Of a stretch of DNA of 64,000 nt, positions 34,845 through 44,053 are shown piece after piece. Location of the stretch: the NCBI RefSeq assembly GCF_036227485.1, contig NZ_CP109479.1:2542001-2606000 (forward strand), in the 5' to 3' direction. The notes beneath the pieces were generated by a model, which was given only the letters and a program-made list of their open reading frames with translations, was not told the origin of the DNA and searched no databases. Both the position numbers and the translations under genes were made by a program. This DNA comes from Streptomyces sp. NBC_01451. Lineage in GTDB: Bacteria; Actinomycetota; Actinomycetes; Streptomycetales; Streptomycetaceae. Within the stretch, counting starts at the first letter, position 1, and every line of letters begins with the position of its first letter.

Positions 34845-37800
34845 TCAGGCCGCCCGGTACGCGGCCCTCAGCTTCTCCACGGCCGCGCCGTAGCGCCCGG
34901 TCAGCAGCAGATGGTCGGCGTCCGCGAAGGGCTTGGCGACGGTCGGCGTGATGTCCTGTCCGATCTTCTGCTGCACGATCAGCCGCGCCTGGGTGACGAG
35001 AGTGCGTCCCGTCCTCCCGTCGTGCGCCCGCTCGGCCACGCCCGCCGCGACCGTCAGCGACTTCAGGGTCTTCTCGCCACCTTCCACGACCTTGGTCCTC
35101 GTCGTGAGTCCCCAGCCGTACGGGAACTGCGGATCGTACGTCGCGTCGCCCACGTTGATCGGTAGCTGGGCCTCCAACTTCGGCCAGGTGAGCGGGAGTT
35201 GGCCGGTGAACGCCCGCCTGCCGTAGAGCACGTCGGCGACGCCGTCGCCCTCGGTGCCCGGCAGCCAGGAGGCGACCAGGGCGTCGATGTCACCGAGCCG
35301 GTCGCCGATGAGCTGGGGGCGCCCGGCGACGACCAGCACCGCGCACCTCATCGCCGCGCACACCCGGTCGACCGCCGCCTTGTCGGCGTCGCTCAGCTCC
35401 AGGTCGTTGCCGTTGCCGACGTCGCCGATGCCCTCGGCGTAGGGGGTCTCGCCGACGACCACGACGCCCACGTCGTATCCGGCTGTCGGGGCGGAGGCGT
35501 CCTTGGAGTAGGTGATGTCGCCGCCCGCGCCGCGCATGCCCTCCAGGATCGTCGTGCCCTGGGTGATGTTCCCGGAGGAGCCCTGCCAGGTGACCGTCCA
35601 GCCGCCGGTCTGGTTGCCGATGTCGTCGGCGTTGGACCCGGCGACGTACACCTTCTGGGACTTCCTCAGCGGCAGCAGGCCCTGCGAGTTCTTCAGCAGC
35701 ACCTGCGACTTCGCCGCCAACTCCCTTGCCACCTGGCGGTGTTCGGCCGATCCGATGTCCGCCGCGCCGCTCGTGTCGGCGTACGGGCGCTCGAAGAGGC
35801 CGAGCCTGAACTTCTGGGTGAGGATGCGGGAGACGGCGTCGTCGATCCGCTTGCCGTTGATCCGGCCGGCGTTCACCTCGCCCACGAGGGTGGTGCGGAA
35901 GTCCTTGTAGGCGTACGGAACCATGATCATGTCGAGGCCCGCGTTGACGGACGTCCGGACGTCGGAGGCGTAGTCGCCGGGGATCTGGTCGATGGCCTGC
36001 CAGTCGCTGATGACGAAGCCGTCGAAGCCCATACGGCCCTTCAGCACGCCGTTGATCATGTCGGCGCGGGCGTGCATCTTCACCGGGCCCTGACCGTCCC
36101 CCGCGATGTCGAGGGAGGAGTAGGACGGCATGACCGAGCCGACGCCCCGGTCGACGGCGTCCTGGTACGGCGCCAGGTGGACCGTCTCCAGTTGCTGCCG
36201 GGTGACTTCGGTGACGCCCTGGTCGATGGTGTACGAGCCTGTGGTGGAGGAGCCGTATGTCGTTCCGCCGTCGCCCACGAAGTGCTTGGCGGTGGCCAGG
36301 ACCTTGTCGTTGTCCTTCAACTGCGTGCCGTTCGCGCGCCCTTGGAGGCCCTGGATCACCGTCTCCATCGACTCGACGAGCGCCGGGTCCTCGCCGAACG
36401 ACTCGTACGTCCGCCCCCAGCGTTCGTCACGGGCCACGCAGAGGCAGGGCGCGAAGTCCCAGGGGATGCCCGTGGCGCGGACCTCTGCCGCCGTCACCTT
36501 CCCTGCCCCGTAGGCGAGTTGGGGATCGCGGGCGGCCCCGATGCCGATGTTGTGCGGCAGGATCGTGGCGCCGGTGAGGTTGTTGTGGCCGTGCACCGCG
36601 TCCACCCCGTAGATCAGCGGGATCTGGAACCGCGTTGCCTGCGACCGGAGTTGGAAGCCGTCGATCATCTTCGCCCAGGCCGCCGGGGTGTTGGGCGTGG
36701 GTGTCGAGCCGCCGCCCGAGAGCAGCGAGCCGAGGTCGTAGGCGGCGATGTCACCGGGCGTCGCCGCTACCGCGCCGCGCTCGGCCTGGGTCATCTGGCC
36801 GGCCTTCTCCGCGAGGGACATCCGGGAGAGCAGGTCGGCGACCCGCTGCTTCACGGGCAACTTGCTGTTCAGATACGGGAGTCCGTGCGCGTCGATGACG
36901 ATCTGCGGGGTCTCGGCCGGGGCCCTGGCTCCGGTGACCGTGAGCTTGAGGGGGATCGTCTCCGCCGGTTCCGCCGCCCGGTCCCTGCGGGTGGGGACCT
37001 GGATCGTGCGGGAGGTGCCGGAGGCGGTGCCCGCGGGGAAGGTGAACTCGCCGCGGACGGGCGTGTAGTCGGCGCCGTCCGACGCCGTACCGCCCGTCGT
37101 CGTCTCGTACGTGACCGTCACGGGGTCGGTGAGCGGGGCCGAACCGGTCGTGCCGAGGGTGACGCCGACCGTCGCCGTGCCGCCCTCCTTCACCGGGTAC
37201 ACGGCGGAGTCGGTGGTGACGGACGCGCGCAGCGACTGGTCCGCCCTGCCGTAGAGCTCGACGCCGTCCATGGCGAACCGGTCGCTGATCCCGACGGGGA
37301 GCGTGAGGGCGTACCCCCAGGTCTCGGTGAGGCCGAGGATCTGGTCGATACCGCCGACCGGCTGGTAGTCCGTGCGGTACACGAAGTCGGTGAAGGGGAT
37401 CTCGATCCGCTTCCAGCCGGTGAAGTCGTCGGTGAAGGAGGTCGTCCAGAGTTCGGAGGCCTCGCCGTTGGCGCCACCGTCCTTCAGCTCGAAACTGACC
37501 TTCCCGCCGTTGTCGCGGCCCTCCCACCAGAAGCGGACACCCTTGCTCGCCGACCAGTCGTGGGCGGGCTCGGCAAAGGCGAAGTCGTGGGTGAAGCCGC
37601 CGTAGCCGCTGATGTCGTAGGTGCCGGTGAGGACCCTGGTGCCCTCGGGGGCGTCCGCCCGTTCGGTGAGGGCGAGCCGGGGCGGGTCGTCGGCGTCGCC
37701 GCCCCAGGTGAAGATGCCTCCGGCGGGCGGGGAGGCGAAGGGGACCTCGCCCTCGAAGCGGTCCACCGGGACGGGGGCGGGGTCGTCCGCCCCGGCCGCC

Positions 37801-37871
37801 GTGCCCGCGGCGGCCAGGGGCAGCAGCCCGGTCAGCAGAGTGGCGCAGACGAGCAGGGCGGTTCGTCGCAT
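34845..37871 (-). CDS. Secreted glycoside hydrolase family 3 (beta-glucosidase type), multidomain
   Basis: 1008 residues. Signal peptide MRRTALLVCATLLTGLLPLAAAG...; a CBM11-like beta-sandwich about 40-215 (FTWGGDADDPPRL...WWEGRDNGGKVSFELKDG...WKRIEIPFTDF); a Calx-beta-like segment about 225-325 (EGGTATVGVTLG); then GH3 N- and C-domains. The GH3 nucleophile is the Asp in GFDGFVISDWQAI, and KHFVGDGGT marks the substrate pocket. It probably releases glucose from beta-glucans outside the cell. ATG 37871 follows GAGGGAAGG. No transporter or LacI regulator adjoins it. Confidence 0.92.
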   Translation of the reverse strand: MRRTALLVCATLLTGLLPLAAAGTAAGADDPAPVPVDRFEGEVPFASPPAGGIFTWGGDADDPPRLALTERADAPEGTRVLTGTYDISGYGGFTHDFAFAEPAHDWSASKGVRFWWEGRDNGGKVSFELKDGGANGEASELWTTSFTDDFTGWKRIEIPFTDFVYRTDYQPVGGIDQILGLTETWGYALTLPVGISDRFAMDGVELYGRADQSLRASVTTDSAVYPVKEGGTATVGVTLGTTGSAPLTDPVTVTYETTTGGTASDGADYTPVRGEFTFPAGTASGTSRTIQVPTRRDRAAEPAETIPLKLTVTGARAPAETPQIVIDAHGLPYLNSKLPVKQRVADLLSRMSLAEKAGQMTQAERGAVAATPGDIAAYDLGSLLSGGGSTPTPNTPAAWAKMIDGFQLRSQATRFQIPLIYGVDAVHGHNNLTGATILPHNIGIGAARDPQLAYGAGKVTAAEVRATGIPWDFAPCLCVARDERWGRTYESFGEDPALVESMETVIQGLQGRANGTQLKDNDKVLATAKHFVGDGGTTYGSSTTGSYTIDQGVTEVTRQQLETVHLAPYQDAVDRGVGSVMPSYSSLDIAGDGQGPVKMHARADMINGVLKGRMGFDGFVISDWQAIDQIPGDYASDVRTSVNAGLDMIMVPYAYKDFRTTLVGEVNAGRINGKRIDDAVSRILTQKFRLGLFERPYADTSGAADIGSAEHRQVARELAAKSQVLLKNSQGLLPLRKSQKVYVAGSNADDIGNQTGGWTVTWQGSSGNITQGTTILEGMRGAGGDITYSKDASAPTAGYDVGVVVVGETPYAEGIGDVGNGNDLELSDADKAAVDRVCAAMRCAVLVVAGRPQLIGDRLGDIDALVASWLPGTEGDGVADVLYGRRAFTGQLPLTWPKLEAQLPINVGDATYDPQFPYGWGLTTRTKVVEGGEKTLKSLTVAAGVAERAHDGRTGRTLVTQARLIVQQKIGQDITPTVAKPFADADHLLLTGRYGAAVEKLRAAYRAA

Positions 37872-37932
37872 GGACCTTCCCTCGGCTCTAGGAGTCCTTG
37901 AGGCCTTGAGTCCACTTGAACACCTCGTGTGC

Positions 37933-37959
37933 ACTCACGGCCGGGAACACGCCGTGAGT
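37933..37959. repeat. 9-bp-arm inverted repeat between cimA and the GH3 gene
   Basis: ACTCACGGC and GCCGTGAGT separated by 9 nt. It could be the cimA terminator (70 bp past its stop) or an operator for the GH3 gene (62 bp before its start). No U-run, so undecided. Confidence 0.4.
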
Positions 37960-38029
37960 CAACAAGTGCCCCTGTGAGCCGTCAAGGTGCCGAACAGGCC
38001 GCGCGCCACTTTGCCCGGATCGGGTCTCC

Positions 38030-39634
38030 CTACTTCGCGGGCTCCACGCCCGCCCGCAGCAGCCCGTACGTGTAGGCGTCCGCCAGCGCCTCCCAGGACG
38101 CGGCGATCACGTTGTCGGCGACGCCCACCGTCGACCACTCGCCCTTGCCGTCCGAGGTGGAGATGAGGACGCGGGTCGTGGACTGCGTGCCGTGCTTGCC
38201 CTCCAGGATGCGGACCTTGTAGTCGACCAGCTCCAGCTTGGCGAGCGGCGGGTAGATCTTCTCCAGGGCCACCTTCAGGGCGCGGTCGAGGGCGTTCACC
38301 GGGCCGTTGCCCTCCGCCGTCGCGACGATGCGCTCGCCCTTCGCGAAGATCTTGACCGTGGCCTCGTTGGCGTGGCTGCCGTCGGGGCGGTCCTCGACGA
38401 TCGCGCGCCAGGACTCGACCTCGAAGTACGTACGGGCCCTGCCCTCGGCCTCCGCGCGCAGCAGCAGCTCGAAGGACGCGTCGGCCGCCTCGAACGTGTA
38501 GCCCTGGAGCTCGCGCTCCTTCACGCGCTCGACGACCCGGGCGACGAGCTCGCGGTCGTCTCCGAGGTCGACGCCGAGCTCCTTGCCCTTGAGCTCGATC
38601 GAGGCACGGCCCGCCATGTCGGAGACCAGCATCCGCATGGTGTTGCCGACCTGTTCGGGGTCGATGTGCTGGTAGAGGTCGGGGTCCACCTTGATGGCCG
38701 AGGCGTGCAGTCCCGCCTTGTGGGCGAAGGCCGAGACTCCCACGTACGGCTGATGCGTGGACGGCGTCAGGTTGACGACCTCGGCGATGGCGTGGGAGAT
38801 ACGGGTCATCTCGCGCAGCGCGCCGTCGGGCAGGACCTTCTTGCCGTACTTCAGCTCCAGGGCCGCGACCACCGGGAACAGGTTGGCGTTGCCGACGCGC
38901 TCGCCGTAGCCGTTCGCCGTGCACTGGACGTGGGTCGCGCCCGCGTCGACGGCGGCGAGGGTGTTGGCGACCGCGCAGCCCGTGTCGTCCTGGGCGTGCA
39001 TGCCGAGGCGGGCGCCGGTGTCGGCGAGGACCGTGGCGACGACCGCCTGGACCTGGGCCGGGAGCATGCCGCCGTTGGTGTCGCAGAGGATGACGACATC
39101 GGCGCCGGCCTCGGACGCCGCCCGGACGACGGCCTTCGCGTACTCGGGGTTCGCGCGGTAGCCGTCGAAGAAGTGCTCGCAGTCGACGAAGACACGGCGG
39201 CCCTGGGAGCGGAGGTGGGCGACGGTGTCCCGGACCATCTCCAGGTTCTCGTCGAGCGTCGTGCGCAGCGCCAGCTCCACGTGCCGGTCGTGGGACTTGG
39301 CGACCAGGGTGATGACGGGCGCGCCGGAGTCCAGCAGCGCCTTGACCTGCGGGTCCTGGCTCGCCTTGCCGCCGGCCCGGCGGGTGGCGCCGAAGGCCAC
39401 CAGCTGGGCGTGCTTGAAGTCGATCTCCCGCTGGGCGCGGGCGAAGAACTCGGTGTCGCGCGGGTTGGCGCCCGGCCAGCCGCCCTCGATGAAGCCGACG
39501 CCGAAGTCGTCCAGGTGCCGTGCGATGGCCAGCTTGTCGGCGACGGTGAGGTTGATGCCCTCGCGCTGGGCGCCGTCGCGCAGGGTGGTGTCGAAGACGT
39601 GGAACGAGTCGTCGGGTCCGCTGGGTTCCGTCAT
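38030..39634 (-). CDS. cimA: Citramalate synthase
   Basis: 534 residues of the isopropylmalate-synthase superfamily. DTTLRDGAQREGINLTVADK opens the TIM barrel; LCDTNGG, HAQDDTGCAVANTLAA and QCTANGYGERVGNANL carry the metal and acyl-CoA site residues. A LeuA-type C-terminal regulatory domain follows from about residue 400. Length and motifs fit CimA, which condenses pyruvate with acetyl-CoA to give 2-oxobutyrate for isoleucine, rather than LeuA. ATG 39634 starts just before the first conserved strand. A hairpin with a T-run lies 115 bp upstream. Confidence 0.88.
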   Translation of the reverse strand: MTEPSGPDDSFHVFDTTLRDGAQREGINLTVADKLAIARHLDDFGVGFIEGGWPGANPRDTEFFARAQREIDFKHAQLVAFGATRRAGGKASQDPQVKALLDSGAPVITLVAKSHDRHVELALRTTLDENLEMVRDTVAHLRSQGRRVFVDCEHFFDGYRANPEYAKAVVRAASEAGADVVILCDTNGGMLPAQVQAVVATVLADTGARLGMHAQDDTGCAVANTLAAVDAGATHVQCTANGYGERVGNANLFPVVAALELKYGKKVLPDGALREMTRISHAIAEVVNLTPSTHQPYVGVSAFAHKAGLHASAIKVDPDLYQHIDPEQVGNTMRMLVSDMAGRASIELKGKELGVDLGDDRELVARVVERVKERELQGYTFEAADASFELLLRAEAEGRARTYFEVESWRAIVEDRPDGSHANEATVKIFAKGERIVATAEGNGPVNALDRALKVALEKIYPPLAKLELVDYKVRILEGKHGTQSTTRVLISTSDGKGEWSTVGVADNVIAASWEALADAYTYGLLRAGVEPAK

Positions 39635-39752
39635 GATCTCAAGGCTCCTGAGGATGTCGATCTCGGTCTGTACCGGAATGACCGGCTCCACCGTCCCTCA
39701 ATGATCCCTCGCGCTCCTTCTCCGGCTGAAGGTGGGCCAGAAAAGCGAAAAA

Positions 39753-39772
39753 CCCCTCGCGGGTGCGAGAGG
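39753..39772 (-). terminator. Intrinsic terminator / possible attenuator upstream of cimA
   Basis: On the minus strand CCTCTCGC-ACCC-GCGAGGGG (8-bp stem with one G-U pair) is followed by TTTTT. It lies between the propeller gene (stop 39943) and cimA. It may terminate the former or attenuate the latter. Confidence 0.65.
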
Positions 39773-39942
39773 TCTGCGCGCGGGTCGAGGACGAAGGGGC
39801 CGCCCGTACCTGGTAGTACGTGGCGGTCACTGCGGACCGGCGCGCCTGCTGCCAATAATCGTGGCGAACGAGAGCACGGGGGCAGTCTGGCACAGCACCG
39901 CCCCCGCGCTCATGGGTGTCTCAGTATGCGAACCCGGGATGC

Positions 39943-41259
39943 TCAGCGCATACGGCGCACGAACCCGTCCGAGTGACCGTTGGTGTCTCCCCGGACGATG
40001 TCGGTCGCGGACGACAGGAAGCCCACGGTCCGCCCGTCGCCGCTGAGCGACGAGGGCGCGCTGTAGCCCTCCGGCTCCGTCGCGATGCCTCCCGTGATCG
40101 TCCTGCTGACGAGCCGGGTGGCTCCGGTGCGCAGGTCGTGCAGGTAGACGTTGTCGACGTGATCACCGCCCGGCGTCCGCACCGGGAAGTTGTACGCCAG
40201 GTACCGTCCGTCGCCGCTGAGGACGTTGCCGCTCAGGCTCCGCTCCCCCGGGCCCTCGTGGCGGACGCGGCGGGTGACGTCCGTGCGCAGGTCGCGTACG
40301 AAGAGGTGGAAGCCGTTCGGAGTCGGGTCGCCCACCAGGTCGGTGAGGGAACTGAAGGCGATGTACCGGCCGTCGTCCGAGAGCGACCCGCCGACGACGC
40401 CCGCGTCTGCCTGGGACGGCGTGCCGGCGCTGTCGACGTTGGCCTGCTCCTCCTTGCCGGTCCGGCGGTCGAAGACCATCAACTCGCTCCGCCCGCCGCG
40501 CGGGTGGCGGATGACGTACTGGACGTAGCGGCCGTTGCCGCTGATCCCGGTGCTGGAGACCGACCACTCCGGATGGTCGTGGCTGATCCGGGTGACCTTG
40601 CCGGTGCGGCGGTCCGTGACGTACGCGGCGAGCTGGTAGCTCGTCCCGCCTTCCATGCGGGCGACCGGCGCGTTGAAGGCGACGTACCGGCCGTCGTCGG
40701 AGATGCCGAGGCTGCCGTACGCGTTGGCGGTCCCGCCGTCGGGTGTCGTGCTCACCCGTTCGGTGCGGCCGGTGCGGCGGTCGTGGACGTAGACGTCCGT
40801 GTGGGAGTAGCCGCTCGGCGGCCTTCCGCCCCAGTCGACGAGGTTCGTCGCGTCGGAGGAGAGGGCGACGTACCGGCCGTTGCCGCTGATGGTCGCGCTG
40901 TGCGTGTCGCCGCCCTCGGACTGGGTGCCGTCCGGGGCGACGCTGACGCGGGTCACCTTTCCGGTGCGCAGGTCGCGCACGAACGCGTCCGCGTCCCCGT
41001 TGGTGTCGCCCGGCACGATGGTCGTGCCGTAGGTGGTGAACGCGGCGAAGCGGCCGTCGGCGCTGAGAGTCGGCCCGCCCGAGTCGCCGTCGGACTGCGC
41101 GCCCGCGGCCGACACGGTGACCCGCTCGGTGACGCCCGGTCGCGGTGCCTTCCCGGGCGCCGACGACGCCGTGGCCGCGTTCCCGGGAAGTGCGAGTGTG
41201 CCGGCGGCGAGCGCGGCGATGGTCGTCGCCCGCACGAACCGCATGGCTCTGCTGGTCAT
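39943..41259 (-). CDS. Secreted PD40/TolB-type beta-propeller protein
   Basis: 438 residues. A signal peptide (MTSRAMRFVRATTIAALAAGTLALPGNAATA) precedes about seven repeats of the form LS-DGRYVAF...T-VYVHDRRTGRTERVS, each with the PD40-like S-DG-Y/R-A/V-F strand and a D-R/L-R-TG turn. No enzymatic residues are seen. Secreted propellers of this type are frequent in Streptomyces with unknown ligands. ATG 41259 is chosen over 41331 because it gives a standard signal peptide. Confidence 0.85.
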   Translation of the reverse strand: MTSRAMRFVRATTIAALAAGTLALPGNAATASSAPGKAPRPGVTERVTVSAAGAQSDGDSGGPTLSADGRFAAFTTYGTTIVPGDTNGDADAFVRDLRTGKVTRVSVAPDGTQSEGGDTHSATISGNGRYVALSSDATNLVDWGGRPPSGYSHTDVYVHDRRTGRTERVSTTPDGGTANAYGSLGISDDGRYVAFNAPVARMEGGTSYQLAAYVTDRRTGKVTRISHDHPEWSVSSTGISGNGRYVQYVIRHPRGGRSELMVFDRRTGKEEQANVDSAGTPSQADAGVVGGSLSDDGRYIAFSSLTDLVGDPTPNGFHLFVRDLRTDVTRRVRHEGPGERSLSGNVLSGDGRYLAYNFPVRTPGGDHVDNVYLHDLRTGATRLVSRTITGGIATEPEGYSAPSSLSGDGRTVGFLSSATDIVRGDTNGHSDGFVRRMR

Positions 41260-41462
41260 GTGTTTCCCCGTTTCCCCCGGTGCGCATGTCCCCCTGCGCA
41301 CTGCTCCCCCGGCCCCGTGCCGAGGGCTCACTGCGATGCAAACGCACCTTCACGGTAGGGGTCAATCGGTCTTATTGCGTACAACCTGGACGAGGGTTCA
41401 CGCGTCTGTGTGGTCCTCGTCGGCCCCGGGAACCTGCGGGCTCCGGACGGCGTCGGGGCGCC

Positions 41463-42788
41463 TCACCCCGCCTCCAGCCCGGGCAGGAACTCCCCCGCCC
41501 CGAACGCCGGTTTGAGGTCGGTGAACCAGGTCGCGTCCTCGTCGTACGCGGCGAAGAACGGGCGGTCGACCAGAGCGGGATCGCGGGCCTGGATCAGGTG
41601 CAGCACGAAGACCTTCTCCCCGGCCACCTCCGCGACCCCGTCCACGCTCACCTTGCCGGGCATCGCCGACATCACCGGGCCGCGCACGGTACGGGCGAGG
41701 CCGGAGACCCGGGCGTGGGCGTCCCGGAAGATCCGGTGGGCGCGGACCAGCGGGACCCCGAAGTAGCCCTGCGGGCCGGTGTCCCGTTCCACGAACTGGT
41801 AGTAGGGCACCGCGCCCAGCGTCGTCGTCTCCTCCCACAGCTCGGCCCAGGCGTCGGCGCTGTCGTTGATCCCGGCCACCAGTGGCCCCTGGCAGCGGAT
41901 CACCGCGCCCGTGTCGCGCACCCGCCGCATCGCCTCCCGTACCACGGCCGGGCGCAGTTCCTGCGGGTGGGTGAAGTGGGCCATCAGGGCGAGGTGGCGA
42001 CCGCTCGCCACGACCTTCTCGAACAGCCGCAGCAGGTCGTCGGCGTCCCGGTCGGTGGTGAAGCGGTAGGGCCAGAAGGCGAGCGACTTGGTGCCGACGC
42101 GGATCGAGCGGAGGTGATCGATCTCCAGCAGCGGGTCGACGTACCGGCTCAGTACCTCCGTGCTCATCACCAGCGGGTCGCCGCCGGTGATGAGCGCGCT
42201 GCTGACCTCCGGGTGGGCGCGGAGGTAGGCCGTGGTGGTGGCGATGTCGTCGGTGGCGATGCGGAGTTCGGACTCGCCGACGAACTGGGGCCAGCGGAAG
42301 CAGTACGTGCAGTAGGCGTGGCAGGTCTGGCCCTGGCGCGGGAAGACGAGCACCGTCTCGGGGTACTTGTGCTGGAGGCCGGGCAGCCGGACACCCTCGT
42401 GCACGGGCACGTTGGCGTCCAGCTGGCCGGAGGGGTGCGGGTTGAGGCGCATCCGGATCTCGTGGGCGGCGCGCTGGAGTTCGCGGGCCGGGGCTCCGGC
42501 GGCCAGCAGGTCCGCGATCTCCCGCACGTCGGGCGCGGGGAGCATTCCCGTCTGCGGGAAGGTGAGCCGGAAGACCGGGTCGCCGTCCGGTACGGCGGAC
42601 CAGTCGATCAACTCGTCGACGACATAGGAGTTCGTACGGAAGGGCAGCACCGTCGCGACGGCGCGCAGCGCCGTCCGGTCGGCGGGCGAGAAGCAGCCGG
42701 CGCGCCGGAGCAGGCCGTCCAGGTCACGAGGAGTGAGGGCGCGGAATCTCGGGCCGCCGCGCGGGGCCAGGTCGTGCGCTGAGCTCAT
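41463..42788 (-). CDS. KamA-family radical SAM protein (lysine 2,3-aminomutase-like)
   Basis: 441 residues. The radical SAM cysteines are in CHAYCTYCFRWPQFVG (CxxxCxxC) near residue 155; ITGGDPLVMS is the GGDP motif that binds SAM in the KamA family. The C-terminal PLP lysine region typical of lysine 2,3-aminomutase (GGGGK) is not obvious, so it may not be an aminomutase of lysine. It starts 15 bp after the membrane-protein gene 42804-43880 on the same strand, implying joint function. The substrate is unknown. Confidence 0.85.
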   Translation of the reverse strand: MSSAHDLAPRGGPRFRALTPRDLDGLLRRAGCFSPADRTALRAVATVLPFRTNSYVVDELIDWSAVPDGDPVFRLTFPQTGMLPAPDVREIADLLAAGAPARELQRAAHEIRMRLNPHPSGQLDANVPVHEGVRLPGLQHKYPETVLVFPRQGQTCHAYCTYCFRWPQFVGESELRIATDDIATTTAYLRAHPEVSSALITGGDPLVMSTEVLSRYVDPLLEIDHLRSIRVGTKSLAFWPYRFTTDRDADDLLRLFEKVVASGRHLALMAHFTHPQELRPAVVREAMRRVRDTGAVIRCQGPLVAGINDSADAWAELWEETTTLGAVPYYQFVERDTGPQGYFGVPLVRAHRIFRDAHARVSGLARTVRGPVMSAMPGKVSVDGVAEVAGEKVFVLHLIQARDPALVDRPFFAAYDEDATWFTDLKPAFGAGEFLPGLEAG

Positions 42789-42803
42789 GCTGTGCTGGGG
42801 CCT

Positions 42804-43880
42804 CTATTCCGTGACCAGGGCCGGCGGTCGCAGCCAGACGAAGGCCGCCGCCGGTGCATCGTACTTCTCCGCGTAGTGCGCGGTGAGCTGCGTGTGCAGC
42901 TCGGTCTCGTCGTCGACCACGAGCACCTCGTACGCGGCCGAGGGTGTCCCCAGGGCGGCGCTGTACGCGGAGAGCTGGTCGAGGCGGTGGCGCGCCAGGT
43001 AGGACACGAGGTCGTGTCCGGCGACGTACCACCGTTCGTCGACGGTCACGAACCGGCAGGTGAACTCCCGCCGGGTGGCGGCCTCGTCGACCAGGGTGAC
43101 CGGCATGTGGGTGAAGCGGTCCATGGGTTTGCTCTGCTGCCACAGTTCGTCGAACCGCTGCTCGACGAACGCGCCCAACGGCGAGCGGACGGCGACCTCC
43201 AGCTGGACGCCCTCGCCGGAGAGGCGGCCGACGGTGAGGAAGGAGACGAGGGAGCGGCCGTCCCAGCGGTAGAGGGTCACACCGGGCGAGGTAGAGCACA
43301 GCCGTACGTCGAGCAGGGTGCGGGCGTGGGCGTCGAGGCGGTCCCGGAAGGACTGGAGGGTACGGAGGTTGCGCAGGATGTCCCGGCGGATGTCGGCGTG
43401 CCGTTCACCCAGTTCCTGGCCGCGCAGGATGACGGCGAGGGAGTCGGGGTCGAGGAGCAGGATCTGTACGCGGGCGCCGTGCGCCGTGGCGGAGCGGATG
43501 CCGCGGAAGAGGCGCTCGGAGAACTGGGGACCGAAGACGTTGGAGAAGGTGTCGAGGATCTTCACGTTGGAGTTCGAGCCGTGCACCTGGGCGCTGAACC
43601 ACTCGTAGTCGAGCCGGGTGTGCTCGCGGACCCGTCCTTCCTGGGCGCGGCTGATCAGCGGACCGATCACGAAGACGGTGACCGCGACTCCGAGGATGTC
43701 GGTGCCGAGGTTGAGGGCGAGGTTCTGGCCGTAGTTGTCCATGCCCGAGCTGTCCCAGAGCAGGAATCCGGCCAGGGCGGCCAGCAGGACGAGGACGGAG
43801 AGGCTCTGCGGGCGCCGGGGTTTGCGCAGTTCACGCAGGAGACCGCGCAGACGCGAGCGGCGCGGTGGCCGTGCGGTCAT
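42804..43880 (-). CDS. Membrane protein with PLD-like cytoplasmic domain
   Basis: 358 residues. A basic N-terminus is followed by membrane segments about 25-45 (SVLVLLAALAGFLLW) and about 55-80 (LALNLGTDILGVAVTVFVIGPL). The cytoplasmic part then has VKILDTFSNVFGPQFSERLFRGIRSATAHGARVQILLLDPDS, the strand-helix pattern of phospholipase D-like/DUF5919 domains, but without HKD catalytic motifs. It precedes the KamA-like gene by 15 bp and is probably its operon partner. Function unknown; a sensory or scaffolding role is inference. Confidence 0.75.
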   Translation of the reverse strand: MTARPPRRSRLRGLLRELRKPRRPQSLSVLVLLAALAGFLLWDSSGMDNYGQNLALNLGTDILGVAVTVFVIGPLISRAQEGRVREHTRLDYEWFSAQVHGSNSNVKILDTFSNVFGPQFSERLFRGIRSATAHGARVQILLLDPDSLAVILRGQELGERHADIRRDILRNLRTLQSFRDRLDAHARTLLDVRLCSTSPGVTLYRWDGRSLVSFLTVGRLSGEGVQLEVAVRSPLGAFVEQRFDELWQQSKPMDRFTHMPVTLVDEAATRREFTCRFVTVDERWYVAGHDLVSYLARHRLDQLSAYSAALGTPSAAYEVLVVDDETELHTQLTAHYAEKYDAPAAAFVWLRPPALVTE

Positions 43881-43970
43881 ACGTTCCCCTTCCCCCCGGT
43901 GGAATGAGTGGATACCCACCGGGGGAAGGCGTTATGCCGGGTGTGAGATCGCGCGCCAAAGGGGTGCGGG

Positions 43971-44030
43971 CTGTATCGATCTGCGGCTCCGCCGCGGGGC
44001 GCGAGCAGCCCCCACCGGCCCGCCGCCGAA
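43971..44030. repeat. Dispersed Streptomyces intergenic repeat (GGGGCGCGAGCAGCC type)
   Basis: CTGCGGCTCCGCCGCGGGGC followed by GCGAGCAGCCCCCACCGGCC is a variant of the same widespread Streptomyces intergenic element as at 5722-5770. It lies between ilvE and the membrane-protein gene. Confidence 0.55.
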
Positions 44031-44053
44031 GAACCGCCCGCCCTGCCGAGCCC

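Noticed and set aside
35199..37901. Antisense frame of about 900 codons over the GH3 gene
   Set aside because: GH3, CBM11 and signal-peptide features are all on the minus strand; the opposite frame is low-information Val/Arg/Gly text.
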